Part shown: positions 18,117-27,527 of the stretch, piece after piece
Numbering within the stretch: the first letter of the stretch is position 1
Layout of the letters: each line of letters starts with the position of its first letter
NCBI GenBank assembly: GCA_004524515.1
Contig: SDNV01000008.1
Location: 1 to 41,523 of the forward strand
From: Promethearchaeota archaeon
GTDB taxonomy: Archaea; Asgardarchaeota; Lokiarchaeia; Sigynarchaeales; SOKP01
Length of the DNA: 41,523 bases
Direction: 5' to 3'
Program-made: the position numbers and the translations under genes
The notes under the pieces: model-generated
Told to the model about the DNA's origin: nothing
The model's database searches: none
Seen by the model: the letters and a program-made list of their open reading frames with translations, nothing else

Positions 18117-18593
18117 TTAATGGATTGCGTTAACTTGACAAACTTCTTCACAAATCCTACAGTTTCTACATTTTGTTGGATTAATTACTGCTTTATTATC
18201 TACCATACTGATCGCATCATTAGGACATTGATTAACACATTCCGCGCAGCCAGTACACTTATTCTCATCCACAACAGGTAATAACATTTGTTGGATGCTA
18301 TTTTGCAAGTTTGTGGAATAAACTTGATTTATCCCCGCATTTTGTATTGGAAATTGCAGATTTCTTGAAAAATTCTGATTTGATATGCCTCTCATCATGG
18401 GAATACCACATTCTGGGCATATTATTTGATTACATGGCATCCCAGGCTTATGAGGTACCTCTCTACCGCATTTAATACATTTACAAGTTTCTGAAGGTAC
18501 TAAACCCCTGCTTGCACCTCTTCTCCCCCCACCTCTGCCTCTACCCCTGCTTCTCCCTCTGCCTCCAAATCGACCTCCGCCTCTATAGCTCAT
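18117..18593 (-). CDS. RGG-rich zinc-ribbon / 2x[4Fe-4S] ferredoxin protein
   Basis: A 158-residue three-part protein. Residues 4-30 are almost only Arg and Gly (RGRGRGGGRRG). Residues 37-62 hold a cysteine-rich zinc-finger-like unit (CKCIKCG, then CNQIICPECG). Residues about 108-158 form a ferredoxin with two complete motifs (Cys113/116/119/123 and Cys142/145/148/152). A linker rich in Asn and Gln separates the last two parts. The RGG tail could bind RNA, DNA or acidic proteins; the ferredoxin part carries electrons. The combination suggests an electron carrier docked to a specific partner, but no partner is identifiable here. It is transcribed divergently from the FadD-like ligase. Confidence 0.85.
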   Translation of the reverse strand: MSYRGGGRFGGRGRSRGRGRGGGRRGASRGLVPSETCKCIKCGREVPHKPGMPCNQIICPECGIPMMRGISNQNFSRNLQFPIQNAGINQVYSTNLQNSIQQMLLPVVDENKCTGCAECVNQCPNDAISMVDNKAVINPTKCRNCRICEEVCQVNAIH

Positions 18594-18831
18594 AATAATA
18601 AGTATGTTTAAAATTATTAAAAGATTTGGGCTTTAGCAAAAAAGTGTGCAACTAAATTTATGAAATATATTAATTTAAAATATGATCGAAACGAAGTTTA
18701 AACTATTCTTAAAAATTTAAATGAACTTGAAATAAAGTTAAAAACTAAATTCAAGTCTAAGTTCTGACAGTATTATAAATAATTAGGTTTTTAAATTAAT
18801 GGAGAGAAACTTAAAGTTATAGGAGAAAAAA

Positions 18832-20559
18832 ATGGAAAAAAAAACATATCCGGAATATAGCATTCATTATCCTTTACTTCTTACCACCTTTATGAAAAGA
18901 CCCGCAAGAATTTATCCAAATGAGATTGGCGTTGTATACAGAAATCATATCACTGGAAAATATTATCATTTTACTTGGCTAGAATGGTATCATCGTACAT
19001 GTCGCTTGGCAAATGTTTTAAAATCTCTAAATATAAAACCTGGCAAACCGGGAGTCCCTGGTGATCGAGTTGCTACTATGGCACTAAACACCCACAGACA
19101 TTTCGAGCTTTATTTTGCTGTGCCTTGTAGTGGAGCGGTTTTGCATCCAATCAATATAAGACTAGCCCAAGATCATATAATTTTTACAATTAAACATGCA
19201 GAAGACTCTGTCATCTTTTTTGATGATACCCTCCTTGAGCTGGTGGAAGGAATTTATGATAAGATTAAGGATGTCGTCAAGAAATTTATATACATGTCAG
19301 ATAATCCCGGGCTTCCTAATACAAAAATTGAAAATCTTTATGAATATGAAAAATTGCTTGAACAAGAATCTGACGATTATGAGTGGCCGTATTTACACGA
19401 GGATAATTATGCTACCCTATGCTATACAACTGGAACAACAGGATTACCAAAAGGGGCAATGTTTACGCATAGAGCATTATATCTCAATAGTATACATCTA
19501 ATTGCTCATGGTTCATTCCTTAACGATCCTTCCTTTGTATGGCTTGGAGAGAATATTGTGTTCATGATGATCACCCCTTTATATCATATTCATGCTTGGT
19601 GTTCACCTTTCATTTATTGTTTTTTAAGTGCAAAAATAGTATTGCCGGGTACTTTTACTGTTGAAGGATTCTGCGAGCTGGTTCAAAATGAGAAAGTGAC
19701 AAATACAGCAGTCGTTCCCACTATATTAGCTTTACTTCTGGAATACGAAGATCTGGAAAAATATGATTTGAGCAGCCTTGTGTATGTTAGGGTGGGAGGT
19801 GGGGCATTACCACTTGGTTTAAAGGCAAAGGTCGAGAACAAGATTCCCGGTTTTTCAATTACTTCGGGATATGGTATGACTGAAACCGCTCCAACTACTG
19901 TTAGATCGTTCGTTAAGAAACATATGAGAAATTGGCCAAAAGAAAAATTGGATCAAGTGAGAGTTAAAACAGGGTTACCCATACCCGGAATTGACATCAA
20001 AGTTGTTGATCAAAAAGGAATCCCAATTCCCCATGATAATAAAACATTAGGAGAAATAGTTATTCGAGGTCCTTGGGTAATTGAAAAATATTATAATAAT
20101 CCAGAAAAAACCGAAGAAGTGTGGCATGATGGATGGTTTCATACGGGAGATGTAGCTAAAATTGACGAAGATGGCTTGATAATAATCGCGGATAGGATGT
20201 CAGATGTTATAAGAAGCGGTTCAGAAATGATTCCAACAGTTTTACTTGAAAATCTAGCTAATATGGCAGATTTTATCCTTGAAGCTTCCGTTGTAGGGGT
20301 TCCAGATGATGTATGGGGTGAAAAACCGCTTGCACTCATAAAATTAATCGCAAACTCTCACAAAACAGAAGAGGATTTTATTGAATTCCTTAAGGTCGAA
20401 GGGGTGGATAAAGGAAAAATTACAAAATGGATGCTCCCTAAATTAGTAGCTATCGTTGACGAGGTTCCTAAGACAAGTGTAGGAAAGTATAATAAAAGAG
20501 AAATTAAGAAAAATCTGGAAAAATATTTGGCTATAGCAAAAAATATGAAAGAAAACTGA
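18832..20559 (+). CDS. Long-chain/medium-chain acyl-CoA synthetase (AMP-forming, FadD-like)
   Basis: 575 residues of the ANL superfamily. Motifs in order: YTTGTTGLPKGAMFTHRALY (P-loop-like A3), MITPLYHIHAW, GYGMTETAPTT (A5), GWFHTGDVAKIDEDG (A7) and DRMSDVIRSGSEMI (A8), ending in PKTSVGKYNKREI with the catalytic Lys of A10. It activates a carboxylic acid with ATP to an acyl-adenylate and then to acyl-CoA; substrate length is not readable. A good ribosome-binding site AGGAG (18821-18825) lies six bases before the ATG. It is convergent with the second ligase of the hydantoinase operon, which is a distinct paralogue. Confidence 0.92.
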   Translation: MEKKTYPEYSIHYPLLLTTFMKRPARIYPNEIGVVYRNHITGKYYHFTWLEWYHRTCRLANVLKSLNIKPGKPGVPGDRVATMALNTHRHFELYFAVPCSGAVLHPINIRLAQDHIIFTIKHAEDSVIFFDDTLLELVEGIYDKIKDVVKKFIYMSDNPGLPNTKIENLYEYEKLLEQESDDYEWPYLHEDNYATLCYTTGTTGLPKGAMFTHRALYLNSIHLIAHGSFLNDPSFVWLGENIVFMMITPLYHIHAWCSPFIYCFLSAKIVLPGTFTVEGFCELVQNEKVTNTAVVPTILALLLEYEDLEKYDLSSLVYVRVGGGALPLGLKAKVENKIPGFSITSGYGMTETAPTTVRSFVKKHMRNWPKEKLDQVRVKTGLPIPGIDIKVVDQKGIPIPHDNKTLGEIVIRGPWVIEKYYNNPEKTEEVWHDGWFHTGDVAKIDEDGLIIIADRMSDVIRSGSEMIPTVLLENLANMADFILEASVVGVPDDVWGEKPLALIKLIANSHKTEEDFIEFLKVEGVDKGKITKWMLPKLVAIVDEVPKTSVGKYNKREIKKNLEKYLAIAKNMKEN

Positions 20560-20679
20560 ATAACTAAAATTATTATTGACAATTAAGATTAAGTAACTTT
20601 AGTGTATTTCTTTTTAAAAATCTTCAAAGATTTATTTTAGCTATATTAATATTATAAGAAAAAAAAGTAGACAATAATT

Positions 20680-22293
20680 TTAGTTATTTTTTTCTTTTTC
20701 TCTTTTTAATTTTATTCCTGCTTTCTTTCTATCCCACGTATTTGAATTGATATCTTTAAGTTTTTCCTTAATAATTTTCTGCCCATCTAATTGTTTCGGA
20801 AGTTCTTCTAAGAATTCTATATATCTCGGAACCATAAAATAGGCCATCCTTTTATCACAATATTCTATCAATTCTTGCGGTAAAACTGATTTTCCTCGCT
20901 TTAATACTATAGCTACTTTAATTTCTTCACCAACGATCTCATCTTTAACTCCAACAACGGCACATTCCTTAATACTTTCATGAGAATTAATTATTTCTTC
21001 TACTTCTTTTGATGAAACATTTTCTCCAGCTCTTCGGACCATATCTTTTTTTCTGTCAACAAAATAATAAAATCCATTCTCATCTTTATAAACTAAGTCG
21101 CCGGTATGAAACCAAAGATTTTTAAATGCTCTTAAGGTGTATTCAGGCATTTTATAATATCCTTCCATAACAATGTAAGGCAAAAGAGGGCGTATAGCTA
21201 TCTCTCCAGGTGTTCCTATTGGAACTTCCATGTCATATTCATCAAAAAGCTTAACTTCAAAGTATTGAGTATGTGCTTTGCCACATGAACCAATTTTAAT
21301 ATCATTTAAAGTAGCACTTATGCTCATATCTGTTTCAGTCATTCCATAAGCATCAATTAACTTTACATTAAATCTATTTTGGAAATCTTCATGAATATCT
21401 GGAGGGACATGTCCACATACAAATACTCGCAGTAAATGATCCCCATCATTTTCTTGAGGCGGTGCTTTATGTAAAATTCTAACAATAGGTTCAAATCCTC
21501 CAGTTTTAGTAATTTTATACTCCCGAATCTCATCCCAAAATTTAGTAGCACTAAATGATTTCTTTAATATTATAGTTCCTTTAGCGATTAAAGGAGCTAA
21601 TGTACCACCACATTGTCCAGCCTCATGAAATAATGGCAGATAATGGTACATACGATCTTCATTAGTAATTCCACATGTATATACATACATATATCCTTGG
21701 AATATCATTTGATTATGAGTTAACATAACTCCTTTAGAAATACCAGTAGTTCCTGATGTAAACAAAATAGCCATTAAATCGTTATATTTAACATTTATTT
21801 CTGGTGGAGTAGCAGGATTATTTAGTAGTGAGTTGTATGGTTCAATCGCAAATTTTTTCAATCTTGGTTCCGGAGAAAGTGGATCAATGAGTGCTAATTT
21901 AATATTAGTTAGATCATTTTCAATTTTCTTAATTTGGCGTATATATGCCCCGCTTAATACCAAAATTTCAGCATCTGAATAATTAATTAAATATTTAAGT
22001 ACCTCACCTTTATGGAAAAAATTTATTGGCACTTCAATCGCTCCGATCTTCGAGAGCGCAAACCAAGTATAAATGAATTCCAGACAATTTTCCATCATAA
22101 TCGCTACTTTATCGCCATTTTTAATCCCTAAATTCAGAAATCCATTAGCGATTTTATTAACAGTTAAATTCAACTGCTTGTATGATATTTCGTTATCCTC
22201 GTAAATTAGGAAGGTTTTATCCCCCATTAATTTAGCATTCTCTTCTAATATACATCCTAATACATTTTTTTCAGAAATCTTGAATTGCTCCAC
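20680..22293 (-). CDS. AMP-forming acyl-CoA ligase (CaiC-like), last gene of the hydantoinase operon
   Basis: 537 residues, ANL superfamily: LFTSGTTGISKGVMLTH, YHYLPLFHEAGQCGGTL, DAYGMTETDMS, LWFHTGDLVYKDENG and DRKKDMVRRAGENVSS, with a catalytic Lys in DGQKIIKEKL. The GENVS/KEVEEI region resembles carnitine/crotonobetaine-CoA ligase-type enzymes. The start is GTG with a strong GGAGG a few bases upstream, 31 bp after the hydantoinase A stop, so it is translated as part of that operon. The logical role is to activate the acid released by the upstream ring-opening enzymes for further CoA-linked breakdown. The exact acid is unknown. Confidence 0.88.
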   Translation of the reverse strand: MEQFKISEKNVLGCILEENAKLMGDKTFLIYEDNEISYKQLNLTVNKIANGFLNLGIKNGDKVAIMMENCLEFIYTWFALSKIGAIEVPINFFHKGEVLKYLINYSDAEILVLSGAYIRQIKKIENDLTNIKLALIDPLSPEPRLKKFAIEPYNSLLNNPATPPEINVKYNDLMAILFTSGTTGISKGVMLTHNQMIFQGYMYVYTCGITNEDRMYHYLPLFHEAGQCGGTLAPLIAKGTIILKKSFSATKFWDEIREYKITKTGGFEPIVRILHKAPPQENDGDHLLRVFVCGHVPPDIHEDFQNRFNVKLIDAYGMTETDMSISATLNDIKIGSCGKAHTQYFEVKLFDEYDMEVPIGTPGEIAIRPLLPYIVMEGYYKMPEYTLRAFKNLWFHTGDLVYKDENGFYYFVDRKKDMVRRAGENVSSKEVEEIINSHESIKECAVVGVKDEIVGEEIKVAIVLKRGKSVLPQELIEYCDKRMAYFMVPRYIEFLEELPKQLDGQKIIKEKLKDINSNTWDRKKAGIKLKREKEKNN

Positions 22294-22324
22294 CTTGTCT
22301 CCTCCTTCACTTTTAAAATGAAAT

Positions 22325-24409
22325 CTAAATCACCTTTAAGAAATAATCACCATACTTGGTAACATTAAGAATATAATTCGGTGGAATTACTATTGTTGTA
22401 TTAACTTCCTCCACAATTGCAGGACCATTAATAATATGTCCATTTTTTAACTTATCTCCATCATATATAGAGGTTTCAATAAATCTTTCCTTTTCTCGAA
22501 AGTATACATTTCGTGTGCCCTTTAGAGCAATTGAGGCATTTTCTTCTGTTTTTACTATCTCCTTAATCTGTGGTTTTTTAACTTTCCCAATAGCACTAAC
22601 TCTCAAAGCAGTGGCTTCTATATGAGACTTAGGATCAGAACTTGCATAAAACTTTTGATGAATTTCGTGAAAACTTTCTATGATTTTTGAAATATTTTTT
22701 TCCGTTATCCTATTTTCAGTTAAGGGTATATTTAAATCATAGACTTGATAAGGATACCGTGCCTCCATGTAATATTTGATTTGTCTGTTTTCTGGAATAA
22801 TGTTAGCTCGAATAAAGAATTCCTCTGCTTTTTTTTCGAGTTCTTCTAAAATTTTGTTTATTTTATCAAATTCAAAAGCATTACTCGTCGTAAATGAGGT
22901 AGCTCTAAAGTCATGTTTAATATCTGAAATAAGACCTCCATAAGCACTGAGTACTCCTGCCTTTTTAGGTATTAAAATCTCTTTTACTCCAATTTCTTTA
23001 GCTATATGAGCTGCATGGATACCGAATGCACCTCCCCCTCCGACTAATACTCTTTCACGAGGATCAATACCTCTTCTAATCGCTAAATCTCTGAGAGAAA
23101 TTATCATATCATAATTGATCGTAGTATATATACGACTCGCAGCTTCCACGACACCAATATTTAGTTTATCTGCAACTTCAATTTTTATGGCTTCCTCGGC
23201 TTTTTCTACGAATATTTTCATTTTACCTCCTAGAAAATATTCAGGATTTATATATCCCAAAATGACATTAGCGTCAGTTACAGTGGGAGATTTCCCTTTA
23301 AATCCATAACAAGCAGGACCTGGATTTGCTCCAGCACTTTGAGGACCCACATGAAGATAACCTGCTGAGTCAACCCATGCAATACTCCCTCCACCTGCGC
23401 CAATACTTTCAATATCTACAATAGAAATACCGATTTTATCTCCTCCAATCTCTGATGGATTTAATTTTGTATCTTGCGTAAGATGGATTTCACCATCACT
23501 TACAAATGCTAAGTCAAAACTAGTGCCTCCCATATCTACTCCTATTACATCATTACTCTCCTTTTCTAACAATCCAACATGCAGAGCCGCCACTGGAAGC
23601 ATACTCGGTCCGGAACCTAAAGTTAATATTGGCTTAGTTATAATTTCAGATGAATCAAGGACTCCGCCAGTTGAAGTCATTAAAAAGAGATTTCCTTTAA
23701 AATCATTACTTTCTAAGGATTTTTCAAGATTTGATATATATAGACCAATCACCTTACGTAAAGAACTATTAATTACCGTTGCAATAAATCGTCGGTATTC
23801 ACGAATAACAGGATTAACTATATGACTACAATCATAGGATATTTCTGGCCATTCTTCTGTTATTATTTTACTTATTCTATTTTCATGTATAGGATTTGCG
23901 AATGACCATAAAAGACAAATTGCAATAGCATCTACCTCCCATTCTTTAAAATTTTTAATTATTTCTCTCACTTGATTTTCATCGAGCGGTTCTTCAATTT
24001 CACCTTCGGAATTAATCCTTTCAGCAACAGTTAATATAAGATATCTAGGAATAAAAGCAGTTGGATAGTCAATTTTCCAATTAAATGGTTGCTCTTTTCC
24101 GCCTTCCCTTGCATGCAAAATATCTCTAAAACCTTTAGTTGTTATAACCCCCACCTTACCCACCTTTCCTTCTATTATCGCATTCGTTGTAGCAGTAGTA
24201 CCATGGACTATGGAAATTGTATCTTCTAGTAATTGAGAAATGTTTTTACCATAATTAGAGGCCGCAAGTTTTATCGCATTCATTACTCCTTCAGTTAAGT
24301 TTTGTGGAGTTGTGAGTGTTTTAAATACACCTACCTCTCCTGTTTTTTCATTAATAACCATCATATCCGTGAAGGTTCCTCCTACATCAACAGAAATTCT
24401 ATAACTCAT
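22325..24409 (-). CDS. Hydantoinase/oxoprolinase A subunit (HyuA family)
   Basis: 694 residues with the actin-like ATPase fold of the HyuA / 5-oxoprolinase / acetone carboxylase subunit family: ISVDVGGTFTDMMVI at the N-terminus, VHGTTATTNAIIEG, VIGVDMGGTSFDLAF (second phosphate loop) and VLVGGGGAFGIHAAHIAK. It phosphorylates or activates a cyclic amide or carbonyl group for attack by the B subunit. The frame can also open at a GTG (24415) overlapping the hyuB stop, but a GGAGGT sits exactly six bases before ATG at 24409, which decides the start. The A and B genes are adjacent and coupled. The substrate could be a hydantoin, 5-oxoproline, another lactam or a ketone; sequence alone does not choose. 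Confidence 0.9.
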   Translation of the reverse strand: MSYRISVDVGGTFTDMMVINEKTGEVGVFKTLTTPQNLTEGVMNAIKLAASNYGKNISQLLEDTISIVHGTTATTNAIIEGKVGKVGVITTKGFRDILHAREGGKEQPFNWKIDYPTAFIPRYLILTVAERINSEGEIEEPLDENQVREIIKNFKEWEVDAIAICLLWSFANPIHENRISKIITEEWPEISYDCSHIVNPVIREYRRFIATVINSSLRKVIGLYISNLEKSLESNDFKGNLFLMTSTGGVLDSSEIITKPILTLGSGPSMLPVAALHVGLLEKESNDVIGVDMGGTSFDLAFVSDGEIHLTQDTKLNPSEIGGDKIGISIVDIESIGAGGGSIAWVDSAGYLHVGPQSAGANPGPACYGFKGKSPTVTDANVILGYINPEYFLGGKMKIFVEKAEEAIKIEVADKLNIGVVEAASRIYTTINYDMIISLRDLAIRRGIDPRERVLVGGGGAFGIHAAHIAKEIGVKEILIPKKAGVLSAYGGLISDIKHDFRATSFTTSNAFEFDKINKILEELEKKAEEFFIRANIIPENRQIKYYMEARYPYQVYDLNIPLTENRITEKNISKIIESFHEIHQKFYASSDPKSHIEATALRVSAIGKVKKPQIKEIVKTEENASIALKGTRNVYFREKERFIETSIYDGDKLKNGHIINGPAIVEEVNTTIVIPPNYILNVTKYGDYFLKVI

Positions 24410-24411
24410 CT

Positions 24412-26271
24412 TCACACCTCCATTTTTCGAGTTTGTTTTATTTCATCCCTTAATTTTTTAGTCGCTTCATAATCAACTTCAATTTTATCTGGATTATTAT
24501 CGTTTTTCAGTATAACACCATAAATTTCTCTCGCTTTTTGAGAAGATATCCATTCATCTCTTACTCTTATCTTTACAAGTTCAGGATCTCTTTCTATTGG
24601 ATTACCATAACCCCCACCTCCACCTATTATCGATCTTATATATTCTCCCCGCTTTAATGTTTCTATTCCCATACCTGGAAGTGGTGCTTCTTTTACTTTT
24701 CCGGATTTAAATATTTTTACTTTTGAAGGAGACATAGGATGACCAGATTTCCCTCCCAAAACGCCTTTGGCTGGAAATTTCAAACCATCACAAAGATAAG
24801 CAATGAGCATTTGATCTTTTCTTGGACCAAAAATAATAACTCCACTAGGAGCTCCATCATATTTACCAGCACCTCCACTATCAGTCATGATTCCAAATTC
24901 TTTAAAAATAATAGGAAATCTAAGTTCATCTAATTCTACACTGTCCATATACAGAACTCCTCCAGTTCCGGGTATACCGTATGAAACCCATCCATCATGC
25001 CCATGAACACCAGGCCCTCCTCCACTTCCCCCTCCGATAATAAGCTGATTAACATAGTTTACTTGATCTGGTTGACCAGGGCGCCTCCAATCATAACCAG
25101 ATATTACCGCTGCAGAAGCTGGCATGCCTGGATTACCTTCAGCTATTCCCCAAGGAGCCCCTAATTTTGCAAATGCAGAGGATACCATATTTACTGCTCT
25201 ATCAAAAATATTAGTTGTTGAACATGCTGTACTAGCAGGATATCTCGGAATACCAATAATTCTCCCTTCATTAACTAAAACTTTAATTCGTCTTAGAGCA
25301 CCCCCATTATGAGGTAAATCAGCATTAAGATTATTAAATATCCCAATGTATGCTGCCGTTAAAGTTGTAGCATAGCATAAATTAAAGCCAAAAGGCTGAT
25401 TTTCTATATTATCTCTAAAATCAATTGTTATAAACGCCTCATCAGGATCAATTGAAATTATTACTCTTAAGGGGATTCCATTAGCTACAGCTGGAGTTGT
25501 AGCAGGAATACTATATGGACCATTTGGAAACATTATGGGAGGATCATGTGTGGTCTTATTCTCGATTGTTGTTTTAGGCATTTTTTTAATTTCATCAATC
25601 ATTAATCTCTCACTATAATCTAGCCATTCTTCAGTAAATCTCTTTAATATATCACCCCCATATCTTTCACACAGCTCAAGAATCCTTCGCTCACCAATCC
25701 TTGCTGCTCCAACCTGAGCTAAATAATCTCCATACCATTGCTCAGGCAAGCGTATTTTCATTGTACAAATTCTAATAATATCTTTAATATCCCTATACTC
25801 ACGTTGAACTCTCACGCATGGAAAGTGTATGCCTTCTTCATAAATCGTTGTAGCCATAAAAGGATAAGTAGTTGGAATTGGAGCTCCTATATCAGCTTGG
25901 TGGGCTCTATTTACTGTCCAAAATAAAAGTTCCTTATCATGAAATACAGGAACCATAATAGTTATATCGGCATGATGATCATTACCTGTATAAGGACAAT
26001 TATTAAAAATACAATCACCTGGTGCTAAATCATCAAAAAGTCTCAAAGTTTCTTCAACTGAAAGATGTATGGTACCTACATGGGAAGGGAGCCCTTCCTC
26101 AATCATAAATAAGCGACCATCACCAGTAACTATCGCAGAAGAAAAATCTCTGGCAGTATTTAGTACTCCAGAACGACCAGATCTCATCAATGTAAAACTC
26201 ATCTCGCGAGAAATAGCTTCAAACATTCTTGGTAATATTATCATAAGATATGGATCCACTTTTTCACTCAT
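24412..26271 (-). CDS. Hydantoinase/oxoprolinase B subunit (HyuB family)
   Basis: 619 residues. Characteristic segments are EAISREMSFTLMRSGRS, NCPYTGNDHHADITI with its probable metal-binding His/Asp pattern, FWTVNRAHQADIGAP, RNDFRDNIENQ-like VDFRDN and the Gly-rich GGSGGGPGVHGHDGW. This is the catalytic/hydrolytic partner of the HyuA subunit encoded downstream. A GAGGTG about 12 bases before the ATG can serve as ribosome-binding site. It follows the first saccharopine-dehydrogenase-like gene by 47 bp. The length is slightly longer than typical hyuB products but within the range of the acetone-carboxylase-like relatives. Confidence 0.9.
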   Translation of the reverse strand: MSEKVDPYLMIILPRMFEAISREMSFTLMRSGRSGVLNTARDFSSAIVTGDGRLFMIEEGLPSHVGTIHLSVEETLRLFDDLAPGDCIFNNCPYTGNDHHADITIMVPVFHDKELLFWTVNRAHQADIGAPIPTTYPFMATTIYEEGIHFPCVRVQREYRDIKDIIRICTMKIRLPEQWYGDYLAQVGAARIGERRILELCERYGGDILKRFTEEWLDYSERLMIDEIKKMPKTTIENKTTHDPPIMFPNGPYSIPATTPAVANGIPLRVIISIDPDEAFITIDFRDNIENQPFGFNLCYATTLTAAYIGIFNNLNADLPHNGGALRRIKVLVNEGRIIGIPRYPASTACSTTNIFDRAVNMVSSAFAKLGAPWGIAEGNPGMPASAAVISGYDWRRPGQPDQVNYVNQLIIGGGSGGGPGVHGHDGWVSYGIPGTGGVLYMDSVELDELRFPIIFKEFGIMTDSGGAGKYDGAPSGVIIFGPRKDQMLIAYLCDGLKFPAKGVLGGKSGHPMSPSKVKIFKSGKVKEAPLPGMGIETLKRGEYIRSIIGGGGGYGNPIERDPELVKIRVRDEWISSQKAREIYGVILKNDNNPDKIEVDYEATKKLRDEIKQTRKMEV

Positions 26272-26318
26272 TTTTTATCTCAACACCTCATTTTTTATAA
26301 TTTACTTAAATTTGCTTT

Positions 26319-27479
26319 TTATTTCATTTTTTTTCCATTTTCATAGACTATAATTTCTTTTTTTGTTGCTGAAAGAAATTTGGCGGCATCTAATGCTCCT
26401 TCGGGAGCAAATACACCTTTTTGCTTTATCTCATTCTTTGACATCATTATAGCACCTATAGCAGCAGGAAATGCCGTACCAAATTTAACAGATTTGGCGC
26501 TAATATCATACACATATTTCAATTTTTCTCCATCTCCCTCACCAATAACTTCTACTTTTACCGCACCCGCACAACCTTTATATTTTTTCATAGCATCAAT
26601 AAATAAATCTTCAAAATATTTTGGAGCAAAATGTGGCATACTACGAATAAGTTTGACTGCAAGTTTGCGAAGTGGAATGGAATAATCATCTATAATAAAT
26701 TTTTTCTCGCTTCCAAATCCTAAGGTGGTAAATGTCTTCCAAATGTCCATAATTCTTGGAGGAAATAAGCCTCCCTTTATTATCACATTTTTTACACCTT
26801 TTATATATCTTGGAAGAGTAACGGGTTCGGGGTGACCAGTATAAAAAAGTTCCAGGTCCCCTACAGGTTTAATAAAATTTACGGTCTGGGGTTCTGATAA
26901 CGCATGCACGTTTTTCCATTCCCCGTTTAAAAACATAGGTACTTCTCCTGATATAATATGAAGCCAGTGTTCAATAGCAGCACTCCCCGTAGGATCTATT
27001 GTACTCTGGCTCCAAAATACATGAATATCCTCTACTTTATCTAATTTGTCAGCTCCATACTTAGCAAGTATATTAGTAAATCCAGGACTTGCTCCCAAAC
27101 CAACAACAGCAGTCATACCGGCATTCTTAGCCTCCTCATGAAGTGCAAGCTCCCATTGAATTGCATCATAATCATCGTTAATATCTACAAAATTTACTTT
27201 TGCTTGCATGCTAGCTTTTAATATTTTAATACAAGTTTCATAAAAAGGACCAATCGCGTTAATAACAATATCAAATTTTTTTATTAATCCGATCAAATTA
27301 TCCATATCATTAATATCTATTACTTGAGTATTAACTCTGTTATTTAATTGCTCCGCTACTTTATTTAATCCTTTCTGATCGTTACTTGCAATTGTAATAT
27401 TGGCATCTGAGTATTTTAGTAGTAGATCGGCTATTTCGGAACCCATTACCCCTGATCCACCTAATACAATCATATCCAT
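26319..27479 (-). CDS. Saccharopine dehydrogenase-like oxidoreductase, copy 1
   Basis: 386 residues. The N-terminal Rossmann motif IVLGGSGVMGSEIADLL and the strand VINAIGPFYE, followed by VGLGASPGFTNILAKYGAD, place it in the saccharopine dehydrogenase / carboxynorspermidine dehydrogenase-like family of NAD(P)-linked oxidoreductases. These reduce or oxidise secondary amines formed from an amino group and a carbonyl group. It is a diverged tandem paralogue of the gene upstream (same order of motifs, same length, same C-terminal VFAPEGALDAAKF block versus VYAPEGCVEPELF). Two copies next to hydantoinase genes suggest paired steps or a heteromer in amino-acid or amine breakdown. Confidence 0.85.
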   Translation of the reverse strand: MDMIVLGGSGVMGSEIADLLLKYSDANITIASNDQKGLNKVAEQLNNRVNTQVIDINDMDNLIGLIKKFDIVINAIGPFYETCIKILKASMQAKVNFVDINDDYDAIQWELALHEEAKNAGMTAVVGLGASPGFTNILAKYGADKLDKVEDIHVFWSQSTIDPTGSAAIEHWLHIISGEVPMFLNGEWKNVHALSEPQTVNFIKPVGDLELFYTGHPEPVTLPRYIKGVKNVIIKGGLFPPRIMDIWKTFTTLGFGSEKKFIIDDYSIPLRKLAVKLIRSMPHFAPKYFEDLFIDAMKKYKGCAGAVKVEVIGEGDGEKLKYVYDISAKSVKFGTAFPAAIGAIMMSKNEIKQKGVFAPEGALDAAKFLSATKKEIIVYENGKKMK

Positions 27480-27527
27480 TTTTAACTCATCTCACTTTTT
27501 TATTTTAATCTCTTTTCATTTTTAATG

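Noticed and set aside
24407..24415. GTG at 24415 as the start of hydantoinase A
   Set aside because: The GGAGGT directly overlaps it, while ATG at 24409 has ideal six-base spacing.
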